DNA of 64,000 bases from Actinoplanes derwentensis (GCF_900104725.1 NZ_LT629758.1:1054001-1118000), one strand, 5' to 3'; positions 13,313 through 22,822 are shown, counted from the stretch's first letter. Numbers and translations: made by a program. The notes: generated from the letters alone by a model not told the origin.

Positions 13313-14827
13313 ATGGTGAGAGTCCTGAGTGGACCACATTCGGGCCGGAGGGTGCTGTCCGTGGTCACCGTCGCAGCCGCAGTGCTGGCCCCGGCCGCTC
13401 CGGTGGCCGCGGCGCCGCCGGTGGCACTCGCGGCACCGGCCAAGATCGCCCCGTGCGGGCCGGACGAGGTGACCGCCGCCGACACCGCGATCGCCGATCA
13501 GGTGCGGCCGTCGATGAACGGCCCGCGGCTCGGCCGGGCGATCAACGGCCGCGGCATCGCCTGTGCCCGCGCGATCGTCGCCACCGTCCAGGACCGCGGT
13601 CTGGGTCACCGGGCCGCAGTGATCGCGCTGACCACCGCGATCGCCGAGAGCACCCTGAACAACCACACCGTGGCGTACGACCATGACAGCCTCGGCCTGT
13701 TCCAGCAGCGGCCGTCGCAGGGCTGGGGCCGGCCCGATCAGCTGATCGACCCGGTGTTCGCCACCAACGCCTTCCTCAGTTCGATGCTGCGCAAGTACCC
13801 CGGCGACCGGTGGATGAGCGGGGACATCGGCGCGATCTGCCAGCGTGTGCAGGGCTCGGCGTTCCCGCTGGCCTACGCACCCGAGGCCCACGACGCGCTG
13901 CTCATCGTGTCGAGGCTGTGGGGGACGAAGACGAAGGAACCGGCGGCGGCACCGTCGGCGGCGGTGCCGTCCGGCCCGTTCCAGAAGGCCCTCGTCGTCT
14001 CCGGAGCCGAGCTGGGCCCGCTGGGTGAGCGGCACGAACTGGCGCTGACCGACTGGAACGGCGACGGCAAGCCCGATCTGACCGTCGTCAAGGGCTCCGG
14101 CACGGTCACCGGCAAGACCGAGGTCCGCATCCTGGACGGGGCCAGCGGGTTCGCCAACCTGCTGCTGGACAGTGCGACCGCGCTCGGCCCGACCGACGCC
14201 ACCCACGCGTACGCGTTCACCGACTGGAACGGCGACAAGAAACCCGACCTGGTGGTGGTGCAGCGGTCCGGTGCCACCGCCGACGGCCTCACCCGGGTCA
14301 GTGTCCTGGACGGGGCGTCGTCGTTCCGCCGGTTCCTGATCCCGGCCGGAAGCGTGCCGGCCGTCACCGGTGACCGGCACCAGTTCGCGGTGGCGGACTG
14401 GAACGGCGACGGCCGCCCCGACCTGGTGATCACCCAGACGTCCGGTACGGCCAGTAAGAAGATGGAGATCCAGGTGCTCGACGGCGCCGCCGGTTTCCAG
14501 CGGCACCTGACCCCGACGCTCGTCACCTCGGAGCCGGAGAGCACCGACCGGCAGGTGATCGTGACCGATTTCGACGCCGACAAGCGGCCCGACCTCGCGG
14601 CGATCCAGAAGGCGACCGCAGCCGACGGCAAGACCCGGCTCAACGTTCTCGACGGTGCCTCGAACCTGCAGGACGTGCTGCTGAGCGCCGACACCGCGCC
14701 CGGTGCCAGCGCTCACCTGGACGTGCTGGTCACCGCCTGGAACGGCGATCGCAAGCTGGACCTGATGATGGTGCAGAAGACCGGCACCCCGAGCGGCCGG
14801 GCCGAACTGGTCGTCCTCGGCGGCTGA
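13313..14827 (+). CDS. Secreted protein with a lysozyme-like motif domain and FG-GAP repeats
   Basis: A 504-residue exported protein. ATG 13313 (MVRVLSGPHSGRRVLSVV) is chosen because GGAAG precedes it and a signal peptide with an Ala-rich cleavage region follows; ATGs at 13259 and 13274 are alternatives. Residues about 60-200 contain ALTTAIAESTLNNH and then SLGLFQQRPSQGWG, which resembles the Glu-Ser and GLMQ motifs of lytic transglycosylases. The C-terminal half has five FG-GAP/VCBS-like repeats with calcium-type motifs (DWNGDGKPDL, DWNGDKKPDL, DWNGDGRPDL, DFDADKRPDL, AWNGDRKLDL). Catalysis on peptidoglycan is inferred, not shown. A paralogue of the first domain is at 49338. Confidence 0.75.
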   Translation: MVRVLSGPHSGRRVLSVVTVAAAVLAPAAPVAAAPPVALAAPAKIAPCGPDEVTAADTAIADQVRPSMNGPRLGRAINGRGIACARAIVATVQDRGLGHRAAVIALTTAIAESTLNNHTVAYDHDSLGLFQQRPSQGWGRPDQLIDPVFATNAFLSSMLRKYPGDRWMSGDIGAICQRVQGSAFPLAYAPEAHDALLIVSRLWGTKTKEPAAAPSAAVPSGPFQKALVVSGAELGPLGERHELALTDWNGDGKPDLTVVKGSGTVTGKTEVRILDGASGFANLLLDSATALGPTDATHAYAFTDWNGDKKPDLVVVQRSGATADGLTRVSVLDGASSFRRFLIPAGSVPAVTGDRHQFAVADWNGDGRPDLVITQTSGTASKKMEIQVLDGAAGFQRHLTPTLVTSEPESTDRQVIVTDFDADKRPDLAAIQKATAADGKTRLNVLDGASNLQDVLLSADTAPGASAHLDVLVTAWNGDRKLDLMMVQKTGTPSGRAELVVLGG

Positions 14828-14833
14828 CCCCCG

Positions 14834-14940
14834 CGTACCACCCGGCCCAGGGTGGGCGCGACACGGCGTACCGCAGCGGTCTTTTCGGTCTCGACGTCTC
14901 CAACGGCTCCGGCATCGTCCAGAACGTGACTGTCTCGTAG
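14834..14940 (+). pseudogene. Relic of the C-terminus of a secreted beta-rich protein
   Basis: Directly after the FG-GAP stop codon, a different frame reads YHPAQGGRDTAYRSG and then LFGLDVSNGSGIVQNVTVS before a TAG at 14938-14940. It looks like a genuine protein tail but has no start. It could be the end of a gene lost by deletion. A small hairpin, CCACCC-GGCCCA-GGGTGG (14838-14855), lies at its front. Confidence 0.35.
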
Positions 14941-14961
14941 TCCTGACCCGGCCGGCGTGAC

Positions 14962-14973
14962 TACACTGCCGCG
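14962..14973 (+). promoter_or_regulatory. Leaderless promoter -10 (TACACT) of the TPR-GGDEF gene
   Basis: TACACT at 14962-14967 is followed by exactly 6 nt and the ATG at 14974, the spacing expected if transcription begins at the start codon. No ribosome binding site is present. Confidence 0.6.
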
Positions 14974-16758
14974 ATGCGGCGAGTCACCCGGCTGGGCCGG
15001 CCGTCCTGTTCTTGGTCGCCGATGAGTGCTCATGATCGGGCCGAGCCGGCCGATGATGCGCCCAGCTCGATCGGTGGCCACTCGGCCCCGGGGCTGAAGG
15101 GGGACGGCTTGACCACCGTGAACGCCACCGCCAGTGCTGCCCTGCCGGTCGACGTCCTGTTGGCGCGGGCCGAGGAGAAACGGCTGGCCGGTGACTACCG
15201 GGCCGGAGGCGAGCTGGCCCGGACCGCCGCGGATCTGGCGGCCGCCACCGGGGACGCCGCCGGTGAGGCCGCCGCGCTGCGTTCCCTGGCCAACCAGTTG
15301 ATGCGGCTCGGCCGGCAGGAGGAGGCGATCGCGGCCTGCCGCAAGGCGGTCGTGACATTGGAGGCACTCGACGACCCGGTCGGCCTCTGCGAGGTGCTCA
15401 CCCTGCAGGCCATGCCGCTCATCGACCTCGGCATGCACGACGAGGCCCTGGACGTGCTGGCCACCGCCCGGGACATCGCGCAGCGCCTCGGCGACCGGGA
15501 ACTGCTCTACTGGGTGCACAACCGGACCGGCGTGGTGCACGGCCGGATGGGCGAGCACGAGCTGAGCACCACCTACCTGATGCGGGCCCTCGGGATGGCC
15601 GACGGGATGAACGCCGAGGCCCGGTTCTGCATCCTCAACAACGTCAGCGACAACGCGGTGTACGAGGTACCCCGGCTCCGTGGCCGTGGCGACCTGGAAG
15701 CCGCCGACCAGGTGCTCACCGGTGCTCTCGGCTACGTGGCCGAGGCCCTGCGCCTGGCCCGGGAGGCGCGGCATCCGTACCGGGAGGCGATCAGCCTCGA
15801 CAACCACGGGATGCTGCTGGCCCTGGCCGGTGACCTGGACGGCGCGGGCCGGTCGGTCGAGGAGTCCCGGCTGATCGCGGTCCGGGCCGGTTACCGCTCG
15901 CTGGAGTCCGCGGCACTCCAGCACCAGGCCCGGATCCGGATGATGCGCGGCCATCACACCGAGGCCATCGAGGGCCTGCGGCTGGCACTGGAGCGGGCGC
16001 ATCAGGCGGGCGAGAAGCCGATGGCGATGGAGATCTCCCAGGAGCTGTCCGAGGCACACGAACGGATCGGTGACTTCGTCGCGGCTCTGGCCCACTACCG
16101 GGACTTCCACGATCTGGAACGTGAGCTGCACAATCAGGTCGCCGCGGCCCGGGCCCGGATGGCCGCGCACCACTTCGAACTGGACAACGTCCGCCTTGAG
16201 GCGGAGAACGCGCGCCTGGAAGCGGAACTGCACCGGGCTCGCAGCGCCGAACTGGCCGCCGACAACGTGGTGTGGCAGCGCCAGGCCACCGAGGACGCGC
16301 TGACCGGCCTGCCGAACCGGCGATCGGCTGACGAACGGCTGCCGAAACTGGTCGCCGCCGGAGGCCCGGTCTGTGTGGCGGTGGCCGACGTCGACCGGTT
16401 CAAACGGGTCAACGACGAGTACGGCCACTTCATCGGCGACGAGGTGCTGCGCCGGATCGCGGCGATCCTGCTGGACCGGATCGGCGAGACCGATCTGGTG
16501 GCCCGGTTCGGTGGCGAGGAGTTCCTGATCGCGCTGCACGGCTCCGGTATCGAGGAGGCGCGGGCGCGGTGCGAGCTGCTGCGGGCGAGTGTCGCGGCGT
16601 ACCCGTGGGACACGATCGAACCCGGTCTGACCGTCACCCTCAGCATGGGCCTGACCGAGGTCACCGGCCCGGCGTCGCTGGCGGACGCGATGAGCCAGGC
16701 CGACCAGCGCCTCTACCAGGCGAAACGAAACGGGCGCAACCGGGTGCAGGCGGACTGA
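14974..16758 (+). CDS. Diguanylate cyclase with N-terminal TPR repeats
   Basis: A 594-residue cytoplasmic protein that should make cyclic di-GMP. Residues about 45-390 are helical TPR-like repeats (LRSLANQLMRLGRQEEAIAA, HDEALDVLATARDIAQRLGD). A coiled coil around 390-430 (AEELHRAR-type heptads) follows, and a GGDEF domain occupies about 440-594 with ALTGLPNRRSADERL, DVDRFKRVNDEYGHFIGDEV and the active loop ARFGGEEFLIAL. The inhibitory RxxD site before the loop is not conserved (GETD). There is no membrane segment. ATG 14974 fits a leaderless start; a TTG at 15109 behind AAGGGGGA is an alternative that would remove 45 poorly structured residues. Input is probably protein binding by the TPRs. 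Confidence 0.88.
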   Translation: MRRVTRLGRPSCSWSPMSAHDRAEPADDAPSSIGGHSAPGLKGDGLTTVNATASAALPVDVLLARAEEKRLAGDYRAGGELARTAADLAAATGDAAGEAAALRSLANQLMRLGRQEEAIAACRKAVVTLEALDDPVGLCEVLTLQAMPLIDLGMHDEALDVLATARDIAQRLGDRELLYWVHNRTGVVHGRMGEHELSTTYLMRALGMADGMNAEARFCILNNVSDNAVYEVPRLRGRGDLEAADQVLTGALGYVAEALRLAREARHPYREAISLDNHGMLLALAGDLDGAGRSVEESRLIAVRAGYRSLESAALQHQARIRMMRGHHTEAIEGLRLALERAHQAGEKPMAMEISQELSEAHERIGDFVAALAHYRDFHDLERELHNQVAAARARMAAHHFELDNVRLEAENARLEAELHRARSAELAADNVVWQRQATEDALTGLPNRRSADERLPKLVAAGGPVCVAVADVDRFKRVNDEYGHFIGDEVLRRIAAILLDRIGETDLVARFGGEEFLIALHGSGIEEARARCELLRASVAAYPWDTIEPGLTVTLSMGLTEVTGPASLADAMSQADQRLYQAKRNGRNRVQAD

Positions 16759-16914
16759 CCGTTCGGGTGACGGTGACCTGTGCGGGTAGACGGTCGTCAG
16801 TGTGTCCGTCAACACGAATCAGGCCGTTCTCCCGTATTTGTTCATCTTGCACTCGTAGCTTCGGGTGTTGCCGCAAACGGCGGGTGAACCAGAGGTGAAG
16901 GTGGAGCGCGCTCA

Positions 16915-19900
16915 GTGACCGTGACGACTGATCTGCAGCTGATCGAATTACCTGAATTGTCGCTCGCACCCGAGGCTCCGGCGGTTTTCCGCTCCAGCTC
17001 CGCCCCGCTCCGCCGCACCCTGATCGACATCCTCGACGCCACCGTGCAGGCCCACCCGGGCGCCCTCGCGATCGACACCGGCACCGCCACCCTCACCTAC
17101 CGGCAGCTCGCCACCGAGGTCGAGACGCTGCGCACCACCCTGACCGGGCACGGGATCGGCCCCGGCGACCGGGTCGGCATCCGGATCGCCTCCGGCACGG
17201 CCGACCTCTACCTGGCGATCCTGGGCGTGCTGGCGGCCGGGGCGGCGTACGTGCCGGTCGACGCCGACGATCCCGGCGAGCGTGCCGAACTCGTGTTCAC
17301 CGAAGCGCGTGTGTGCGCGGTGCTCGGGGACGGCATGAGCCTGTCGGTCCGGCGTGACCCCGGCGGCGAGACCGGCCGACCGGAGACCGCCGACGACGCC
17401 TGGATCATCTTCACCTCCGGCTCCACCGGCACCCCGAAGGGGGTGGCGGTCTCGCACGGTGCCGCCGCCGCGTTCGTCGACGCCGAGGCCCAGCTGTTCC
17501 TGGTCGACGACGACGTGGAACCTCTCGGCCCGGCCGACCGGGTGCTGGCCGGCCTGTCGGTGGCCTTCGACGCGTCCTGCGAGGAGATGTGGCTCGCCTG
17601 GCGGCACGGCGCCTGCCTGGTGCCGGCCGCGCGTTCGCTGGTCCGCAGCGGTGTCGACCTGGGCCCGTGGCTGGCCGAGCAGCGCATCAGCGTGGTGTCC
17701 ACGGTGCCGACGCTGGCCGCGCTCTGGCCGGCCGAAGCCCTCGAGGACGTCCGGCTGCTGATCTTCGGCGGCGAGGCCTGCCCGCCCGAACTCGCCGAAC
17801 GGCTGGCCGTCGAAGGCCGCGAGTTGTGGAACACCTACGGCCCGACCGAGGCGACCGTGGTGGCGTGCGCCGCCCGGCTGACCGGTGACGGCCCGGTCCG
17901 GATCGGCCTGCCCCTGGCCGGCTGGGAACTCGCCGTCGTCGACGCGGCCGGTCAACCGGTCACCATGGGTGAGACCGGTGAACTGGTCATCGGTGGTGTG
18001 GGCCTGGCCCGCTACCTGGACGAGGCCAAGGACGCCGAGAAGTTCGCCCCGCTGCCCGCTCTGGACTGGGCCCGCGCCTACCGCAGCGGCGACGTGGTCC
18101 GCGCCGAAGCCGAGGGCCTGCTGTTCCTCGGCCGCGGCGACGAGCAGGTCAAACTCGGCGGCCGCCGGATCGAGCTGGGCGAGGTGGACGCCGCCCTGCA
18201 GGCGCTGCCCGGAGTGGCCGGTGCGGCCGCCGCGGTGAAACGTACCGCCGCCGGTAATCAGCTCCTGGTCGGCTATCTGGTGCCGCACGACGCCGCCGGC
18301 TTCGACGTCGCGGCCGCCACCGCGCGCATCCGCGAACAGTTGCCGGCCGCGCTCGTGCCGCTGCTGGCCGTGATCGACGACCTGCCCACCCGCACGTCCG
18401 GAAAGGTCGACCGGGCCGCCCTGCCCTGGCCGCTGGCCGTCACCGGCCCGGCCGACGCCGAGCTGACCACGGCCGAAGAGTGGCTGGCCAGTGGCTGGGA
18501 GGAGATCCTCGGGGTTCGCCCGGCCGAGGCCGGCGCCGACTTCTTCAGCAGCGGTGGCGGCAGCCTGTCCGCGGCCCAGCTGGTGGCCTGGATCCGGCGG
18601 ACCCACCCGCAGGTGTCGGTGGCCGACATCTACCAGAACCCCCGCCTCGCCGAGATGGCGACGGTACTCGACGGCCTCGACGCGGCGACCACGGTCCGCC
18701 GCGCGGTGCGGCCGACTCCGCTGCGGGCCGGGCTGGTGCAGTTCCTGCTGATGCTGCCGATGCTGGCGCTGGTCGGGCTGCGCTGGCTGACGGTGCTGGC
18801 CGCGCTGGGCACGGTGACGGCGCTGCTGCCGACGGTCTCCTGGTGGTGGCTGGCGGTGTCCTGGCTCGTGCTGTTCAGCCCACCGGGGCGGGTGCTGCTG
18901 GCCGCCGGTGTGGCCCGGCTGCTGCTGCGCGGCGTCGGCCCCGGGAAGTACCCCCGCGGCGGTGGCGTCCACCTGCGGCTGTGGGCCGCCGAACGGTTCG
19001 CCGAGTTGACCGGTGCGACCGGTATCGGCGGGGCGGGCTGGATGACCACGTACGCGAAACTGCTCGGCGCCCGCCTCGGCCGCGACGTCGACCTGCACTC
19101 GGCACCCCCGGTCACCGGGCTGCTCAAACTCGGCCGTGGTGCCGCCATCGAACCGGAGGTGGACCTCTCCGGCTACTGGGTGGACGGTGACGTCGTCCGG
19201 GTCGGCACGGTCCGGGTCGGTGCCGGTGGCCGGGTCGGGGCGCGCAGCACCCTGATGCCCGGTGCCCGGGTCGGCAAGGGCGCGAAGATCGCCGCCGGGT
19301 CGACCGTGACCGCCGCGGTTCCGGCGAACCAGAGCTGGGCCGGTTCCCCGGCCGTCCCCGTCACCGGTAAGGGCGCCACCACCTGGCCGTCGCAGCGTCC
19401 GGCCCGGTCCCGGCTGAGCAGCCGGTCCTGGGTGGCGGCCTACAGCCTGACCGCGCAGCTGCTGGCCCTGCTGCCGGTGGTGGCCGCGCTGCCCGCGCTC
19501 GCGCTGCTCGGCTGGGGGCTGAACGGGGGCGGCCTGCTGATCGCGGTTCCGGCCGCCGCCGTCGCGTACCTGACCGGTTACGCCCTGCTCGTCCTGGTCG
19601 CCGTCCGGCTGCTGGGCATCGGCCTGCGGACCGGGTTCCACCCGGTTCAGGGGCGGGTGGCGTGGCAGGTGTGGACCACCGAGCACCTGATGGGGATGGC
19701 CCGGGTCGCGCTGTTCCCGATCTACTCCAGCCTGTTCACCCCGGTCTGGCTGCGGCTGCTCGGCGCCAAGGTGGGCCGGGGCACGGAGATCTCCACGGTG
19801 CTAGCGGTCCCGGCGATGACCACCGTCGACGACGGCGCGTTCCTGGCCGACGACACCATGGTCGCCACCTACGAACTCGACCACGGGTGGCTGCGGGTCG

Positions 19901-20802
19901 CCCCGGCCCGGATCGGCAAGCAGGCGTTCCTCGGCAACTCCGGGATGGCCGCGCCCGGCCGGTCGGTGCCGAAACGGGGTCTCGTCGGGGTGCTGTCGTC
20001 GGCGCCGCACAAGGCCAAGAAGGGCTCGTCGTGGCTGGGCGCCCCGCCGATGCCGTTGCGCCGGATCGTCGAGACCGCCGACAACGGCCGCACCTTCGAC
20101 CCGCCGGCCCGCCTCAAGGTGGCCCGGGCCGTGGTCGAACTGTGCCGGGTCGTCCCGGTGATCCTCGCCGGGGCCCTCGCCGTCCTGGTGCTGGCCGCAC
20201 TGACGCTGATCTGGGACACCGCCGGTGGCTGGGCGGCCGCGCTGGCCGCCGGGCCGGTGCTGTTCGCCGCCGCGATCACCGGCGCGCTGACCGCGACCGC
20301 CGCCAAGTGGCTGCTGGTCGGCCGGTTCCGGGCCGGGGAACGCGCGCTGTGGACGTCGTTCGTCTGGCGCAACGAGCTGGCCGACACGTTCGTCGAGGTG
20401 CTCGCGACGCCGTGGCTGTTCCGGTTCGCCGCCGGCACCCCGCTGCTGACCCTGTGGCTGCGCACGCTCGGCGCGAAGATCGGCCGTGGTGTCTGGCTGG
20501 AGACGCTGTGGCTGCCGGAGTTCGATCTGGTTCGTCTCGGCGCCGGCGCGACTGTGAACCGGGGGTGCGTTGTTCAGACCCACCTGTTCCATGATCGGAT
20601 CATGAGTATGGATGAGGTCACTCTGGCCGCGGGCGCCACACTCGGCCCGCACGGGATCGTGTTGCCCGGCGCGAGCATCGGCGCCCGGACCACCGTGGGT
20701 CCCGGCTCGCTCGTCACCCGCGGTGACGCCGTGCCCGACGACAGCCGGTGGCTCGGCAACCCGGTCGCGACCTGGCCCGCGACGGCCTCCCGCCGGGTAT
20801 GA
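16915..20802 (+). CDS. Pls/PosA-family NRPS: A-PCP with membrane-embedded hexapeptide C-terminal domains
   Basis: A 1295-residue single-module synthetase like the epsilon-poly-L-lysine synthetase of Streptomyces, which links one amino acid to itself at the membrane. The adenylation domain (about 40-510) has IIFTSGSTGTPKGVAVSH, FDASCEEMWLAW, NTYGPTEATVV and SGKVDRAALPW. A carrier domain follows with GGGSL (phosphopantetheine Ser about 550). Then there are hydrophobic pairs separated by three soluble domains with left-handed-helix-like repeats (LGARLGRDVDLHS, LGAKVGRGTEISTV, LGAKIGRGVWLETL). There is no condensation or thioesterase domain, as in Pls. Aligned by eye to PheA, the specificity residues read D-A-E-S-I-G-T-V-V-K, like lysine codes. 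GTG 16915 follows GGTGGAG. Confidence 0.88.
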   Translation: MTVTTDLQLIELPELSLAPEAPAVFRSSSAPLRRTLIDILDATVQAHPGALAIDTGTATLTYRQLATEVETLRTTLTGHGIGPGDRVGIRIASGTADLYLAILGVLAAGAAYVPVDADDPGERAELVFTEARVCAVLGDGMSLSVRRDPGGETGRPETADDAWIIFTSGSTGTPKGVAVSHGAAAAFVDAEAQLFLVDDDVEPLGPADRVLAGLSVAFDASCEEMWLAWRHGACLVPAARSLVRSGVDLGPWLAEQRISVVSTVPTLAALWPAEALEDVRLLIFGGEACPPELAERLAVEGRELWNTYGPTEATVVACAARLTGDGPVRIGLPLAGWELAVVDAAGQPVTMGETGELVIGGVGLARYLDEAKDAEKFAPLPALDWARAYRSGDVVRAEAEGLLFLGRGDEQVKLGGRRIELGEVDAALQALPGVAGAAAAVKRTAAGNQLLVGYLVPHDAAGFDVAAATARIREQLPAALVPLLAVIDDLPTRTSGKVDRAALPWPLAVTGPADAELTTAEEWLASGWEEILGVRPAEAGADFFSSGGGSLSAAQLVAWIRRTHPQVSVADIYQNPRLAEMATVLDGLDAATTVRRAVRPTPLRAGLVQFLLMLPMLALVGLRWLTVLAALGTVTALLPTVSWWWLAVSWLVLFSPPGRVLLAAGVARLLLRGVGPGKYPRGGGVHLRLWAAERFAELTGATGIGGAGWMTTYAKLLGARLGRDVDLHSAPPVTGLLKLGRGAAIEPEVDLSGYWVDGDVVRVGTVRVGAGGRVGARSTLMPGARVGKGAKIAAGSTVTAAVPANQSWAGSPAVPVTGKGATTWPSQRPARSRLSSRSWVAAYSLTAQLLALLPVVAALPALALLGWGLNGGGLLIAVPAAAVAYLTGYALLVLVAVRLLGIGLRTGFHPVQGRVAWQVWTTEHLMGMARVALFPIYSSLFTPVWLRLLGAKVGRGTEISTVLAVPAMTTVDDGAFLADDTMVATYELDHGWLRVAPARIGKQAFLGNSGMAAPGRSVPKRGLVGVLSSAPHKAKKGSSWLGAPPMPLRRIVETADNGRTFDPPARLKVARAVVELCRVVPVILAGALAVLVLAALTLIWDTAGGWAAALAAGPVLFAAAITGALTATAAKWLLVGRFRAGERALWTSFVWRNELADTFVEVLATPWLFRFAAGTPLLTLWLRTLGAKIGRGVWLETLWLPEFDLVRLGAGATVNRGCVVQTHLFHDRIMSMDEVTLAAGATLGPHGIVLPGASIGARTTVGPGSLVTRGDAVPDDSRWLGNPVATWPATASRRV

Positions 20803-22142
20803 CCCCACCTGCCGTGCCGGTCGGCGCCGCCCCGGGCGCCGACCGTTCGACCGACCCGTACCTGCCGGAGAACGGCAACGGCGGCTACCGGGTTCTGCAC
20901 TACGACCTGGAACTCGACTACCGGGTGGTGTCGAACCGGCTGGCCGGCCGGGCCGTGGTCACCGCGCGGGCCGTTCAGCCGCTGTCCCGGTTCAGCCTCG
21001 ACCTGGCCCGGCTGCAGGTCAAAGACGTGCGGGTGGACGGGCGGCCGGCCAAATTCGACCATCGGGCCGGCAAGCTCCGGATCAAACCCGAGCGCCCGAT
21101 CGGCTACGGAGCGACATTCAAGACCGAGATCCGGTACGGCGGGAAACCCGGTCCCGTCTCCGGCCGCTGGGGTGACATCGGCTGGGACGAACTCAGCGAC
21201 GGGGTGCTGGTGGCCAGTCAGCCCAACGGGTCGGCGTCCTGGTTCCCGTGCAACGACCGGCCCGACGACAAGGCCACCTTCCTGGTCACGATGACCACGG
21301 CGACGCCGTACACCGTGCTCGTCACCGGTGACCTGGTGTCCAAGAGCCGCGGGGCGGGCACCACCACCTGGGTGTACGAACGGGAGGAGCCGACCGCCCC
21401 GTACCTGATGAGTGTCCAGATCGGCCGTTACGAACTGGTCGACCTGGCCACCGGGGGAGTGCCGCAGCGGGCCGCGATCACGCCCCGGGTGCGCCGCGTC
21501 TTCCAGCACGACTTCGGCCGGCACGGCGAGATCATGGACGTGATGCAGCGGCTGTTCGGGCCGTACCCGTTCCGGGAGTACATGGTGGTCGTCGCCGACG
21601 ACGATCTGGACGACCCGATCGAGGCACAGGGCATGGCCGTCTTCGGGCGCAACCACCTCGACGGGCGGCGCACGCACGAGCGGCTGGTCGCGCACGAACT
21701 CGCCCATCAGTGGTTCGGCAACAGTCTGACCGTCGCCGACTGGCGGCACATCTGGCTCAACGAGGGCTTCGCGACGTACGCCGAATGGTTGTGGTCCGGC
21801 GCCTCCGGCGGCCCCTCGACCAACGCCCACGCCACCGGATGGCACGCCTGGCTCGCGGCCCACCCGGCGAACGTCGTGGTCGCCGACCCGGGTGTCGACC
21901 GGATGTTCGACCCGCTGGTCTACAAGCGTGGCGCGCTGACCCTGCACGCCCTGCGCGCAAGCGTCGGCGAGCAGGCGTTCTTCGCGCTGCTGCGCACGTG
22001 GGTCGCCGAACACCGGCACCGGACCGTGACGACCACCCAGTTCCGCGAACACGCCGCCCGTTATGCGACCGGGTCCCTCGACGGCCTGTTCACCGCGTGG
22101 CTGGACCGTCCCGCGCTGCCGCCGCTGCCCCGAATCCTCTGA
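20799..22142 (+). CDS. Short M1-family zinc aminopeptidase coupled to the NRPS
   Basis: A 447-residue metallopeptidase. The N-terminal beta domain (YDLELDYRVVSNRLAGRAVV) is followed by the catalytic domain with HELAHQWFGNSL (zinc motif, about residue 299) and NEGFATYAEWL, giving the third ligand Glu 22 residues later. The exopeptidase GAMEN motif is replaced by EAQGMAVFG. It lacks the long C-terminal helical domain of classic aminopeptidase N. No signal peptide is visible. The ATG at 20799 overlaps the NRPS stop codon (ATGA), so the two proteins are made together. By analogy with epsilon-poly-lysine systems it may trim or degrade the polymer, giving self-protection; that is inferred. Confidence 0.85.
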   Translation: MTPPAVPVGAAPGADRSTDPYLPENGNGGYRVLHYDLELDYRVVSNRLAGRAVVTARAVQPLSRFSLDLARLQVKDVRVDGRPAKFDHRAGKLRIKPERPIGYGATFKTEIRYGGKPGPVSGRWGDIGWDELSDGVLVASQPNGSASWFPCNDRPDDKATFLVTMTTATPYTVLVTGDLVSKSRGAGTTTWVYEREEPTAPYLMSVQIGRYELVDLATGGVPQRAAITPRVRRVFQHDFGRHGEIMDVMQRLFGPYPFREYMVVVADDDLDDPIEAQGMAVFGRNHLDGRRTHERLVAHELAHQWFGNSLTVADWRHIWLNEGFATYAEWLWSGASGGPSTNAHATGWHAWLAAHPANVVVADPGVDRMFDPLVYKRGALTLHALRASVGEQAFFALLRTWVAEHRHRTVTTTQFREHAARYATGSLDGLFTAWLDRPALPPLPRIL

Positions 22143-22192
22143 ACTTTCCCCAATCCGGCCACCGGCGACGTGTGCCCGGCGACGATGGAGGC

Positions 22193-22822
22193 ATGCTCTC
22201 CACCGCCGAACGCTACGACTGGTTTCGTAAGCAGTACGCCCGGTTCGCCGACTCCTACTGCCTGACCCTGGTCGGGGAACTCACGCTGGACGAGGCGATC
22301 CAGCGCATCGGGGGCGAGAACCCCCAGGCCGTACCGGGTCCGCTGGTCGTGCACGGGCTGCCGGCCGAGGTCGTCGCCGAACTGCCCGGCGACCTGGGTC
22401 CGGTCTTCGAACGGCTGGAGACCGAGCGGGTCGTCGCCGTTACCCAGCTGCCCGGCTGGGTGCTGCTGGTCGAGTGGGGTGGCGACTTCCTCGGCCGGGA
22501 GGGCGCGGTCCGGCTCTCCCGGGGCACCACCCTGGTCGCGCACGGTAACGAACAGAGCGGGGCGCATTTCCTGTGGATGCAGGACGGGGCGGTCCAGCTC
22601 GCCTTCGACCCGGCGCACGCCGGACTGCGGACCGGGGAGAAGGCCGACTCGCTGGTGCAGATCATGGCCGAGGTCGGGTTCGTGCTGGAGGCGGGCGGGC
22701 ACCGGGCCGGGCCGCACGATCCGGCGGCCTCCCTGGCGCTCGCGGACTTCCTCACCGGCCTGCGACTCGGGCCGTCGGTGCTGCACGAGGCGGTCTATGT
22801 CTGCGTGACCCCCACCGAGTGA
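22193..22822 (+). CDS. DUF6461-type protein
   Basis: A 209-residue soluble protein beginning MLSTAERYDWFRKQYARFAD with features of the actinobacterial DUF6461 family: SYCLTLVGELTLDEAIQRIG, GWVLLVEWGGDFLGREGAVRL and FLWMQDGAVQLAFDP. Its function is unknown. The start is ATG 22193. Only GGAG very close to the ATG is present, while GACGAT lies exactly 6 nt before it, so it may be leaderless. It is 50 nt downstream of the M1 peptidase on the same strand but probably has its own promoter. Confidence 0.65.
   Translation: MLSTAERYDWFRKQYARFADSYCLTLVGELTLDEAIQRIGGENPQAVPGPLVVHGLPAEVVAELPGDLGPVFERLETERVVAVTQLPGWVLLVEWGGDFLGREGAVRLSRGTTLVAHGNEQSGAHFLWMQDGAVQLAFDPAHAGLRTGEKADSLVQIMAEVGFVLEAGGHRAGPHDPAASLALADFLTGLRLGPSVLHEAVYVCVTPTE

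Noticed and set aside
16948..19686. 912-codon minus-strand frame opposite the NRPS
   Set aside because: Low-complexity Gly/Gln/Arg translation with no start signal, and fully covered by the NRPS coding strand.
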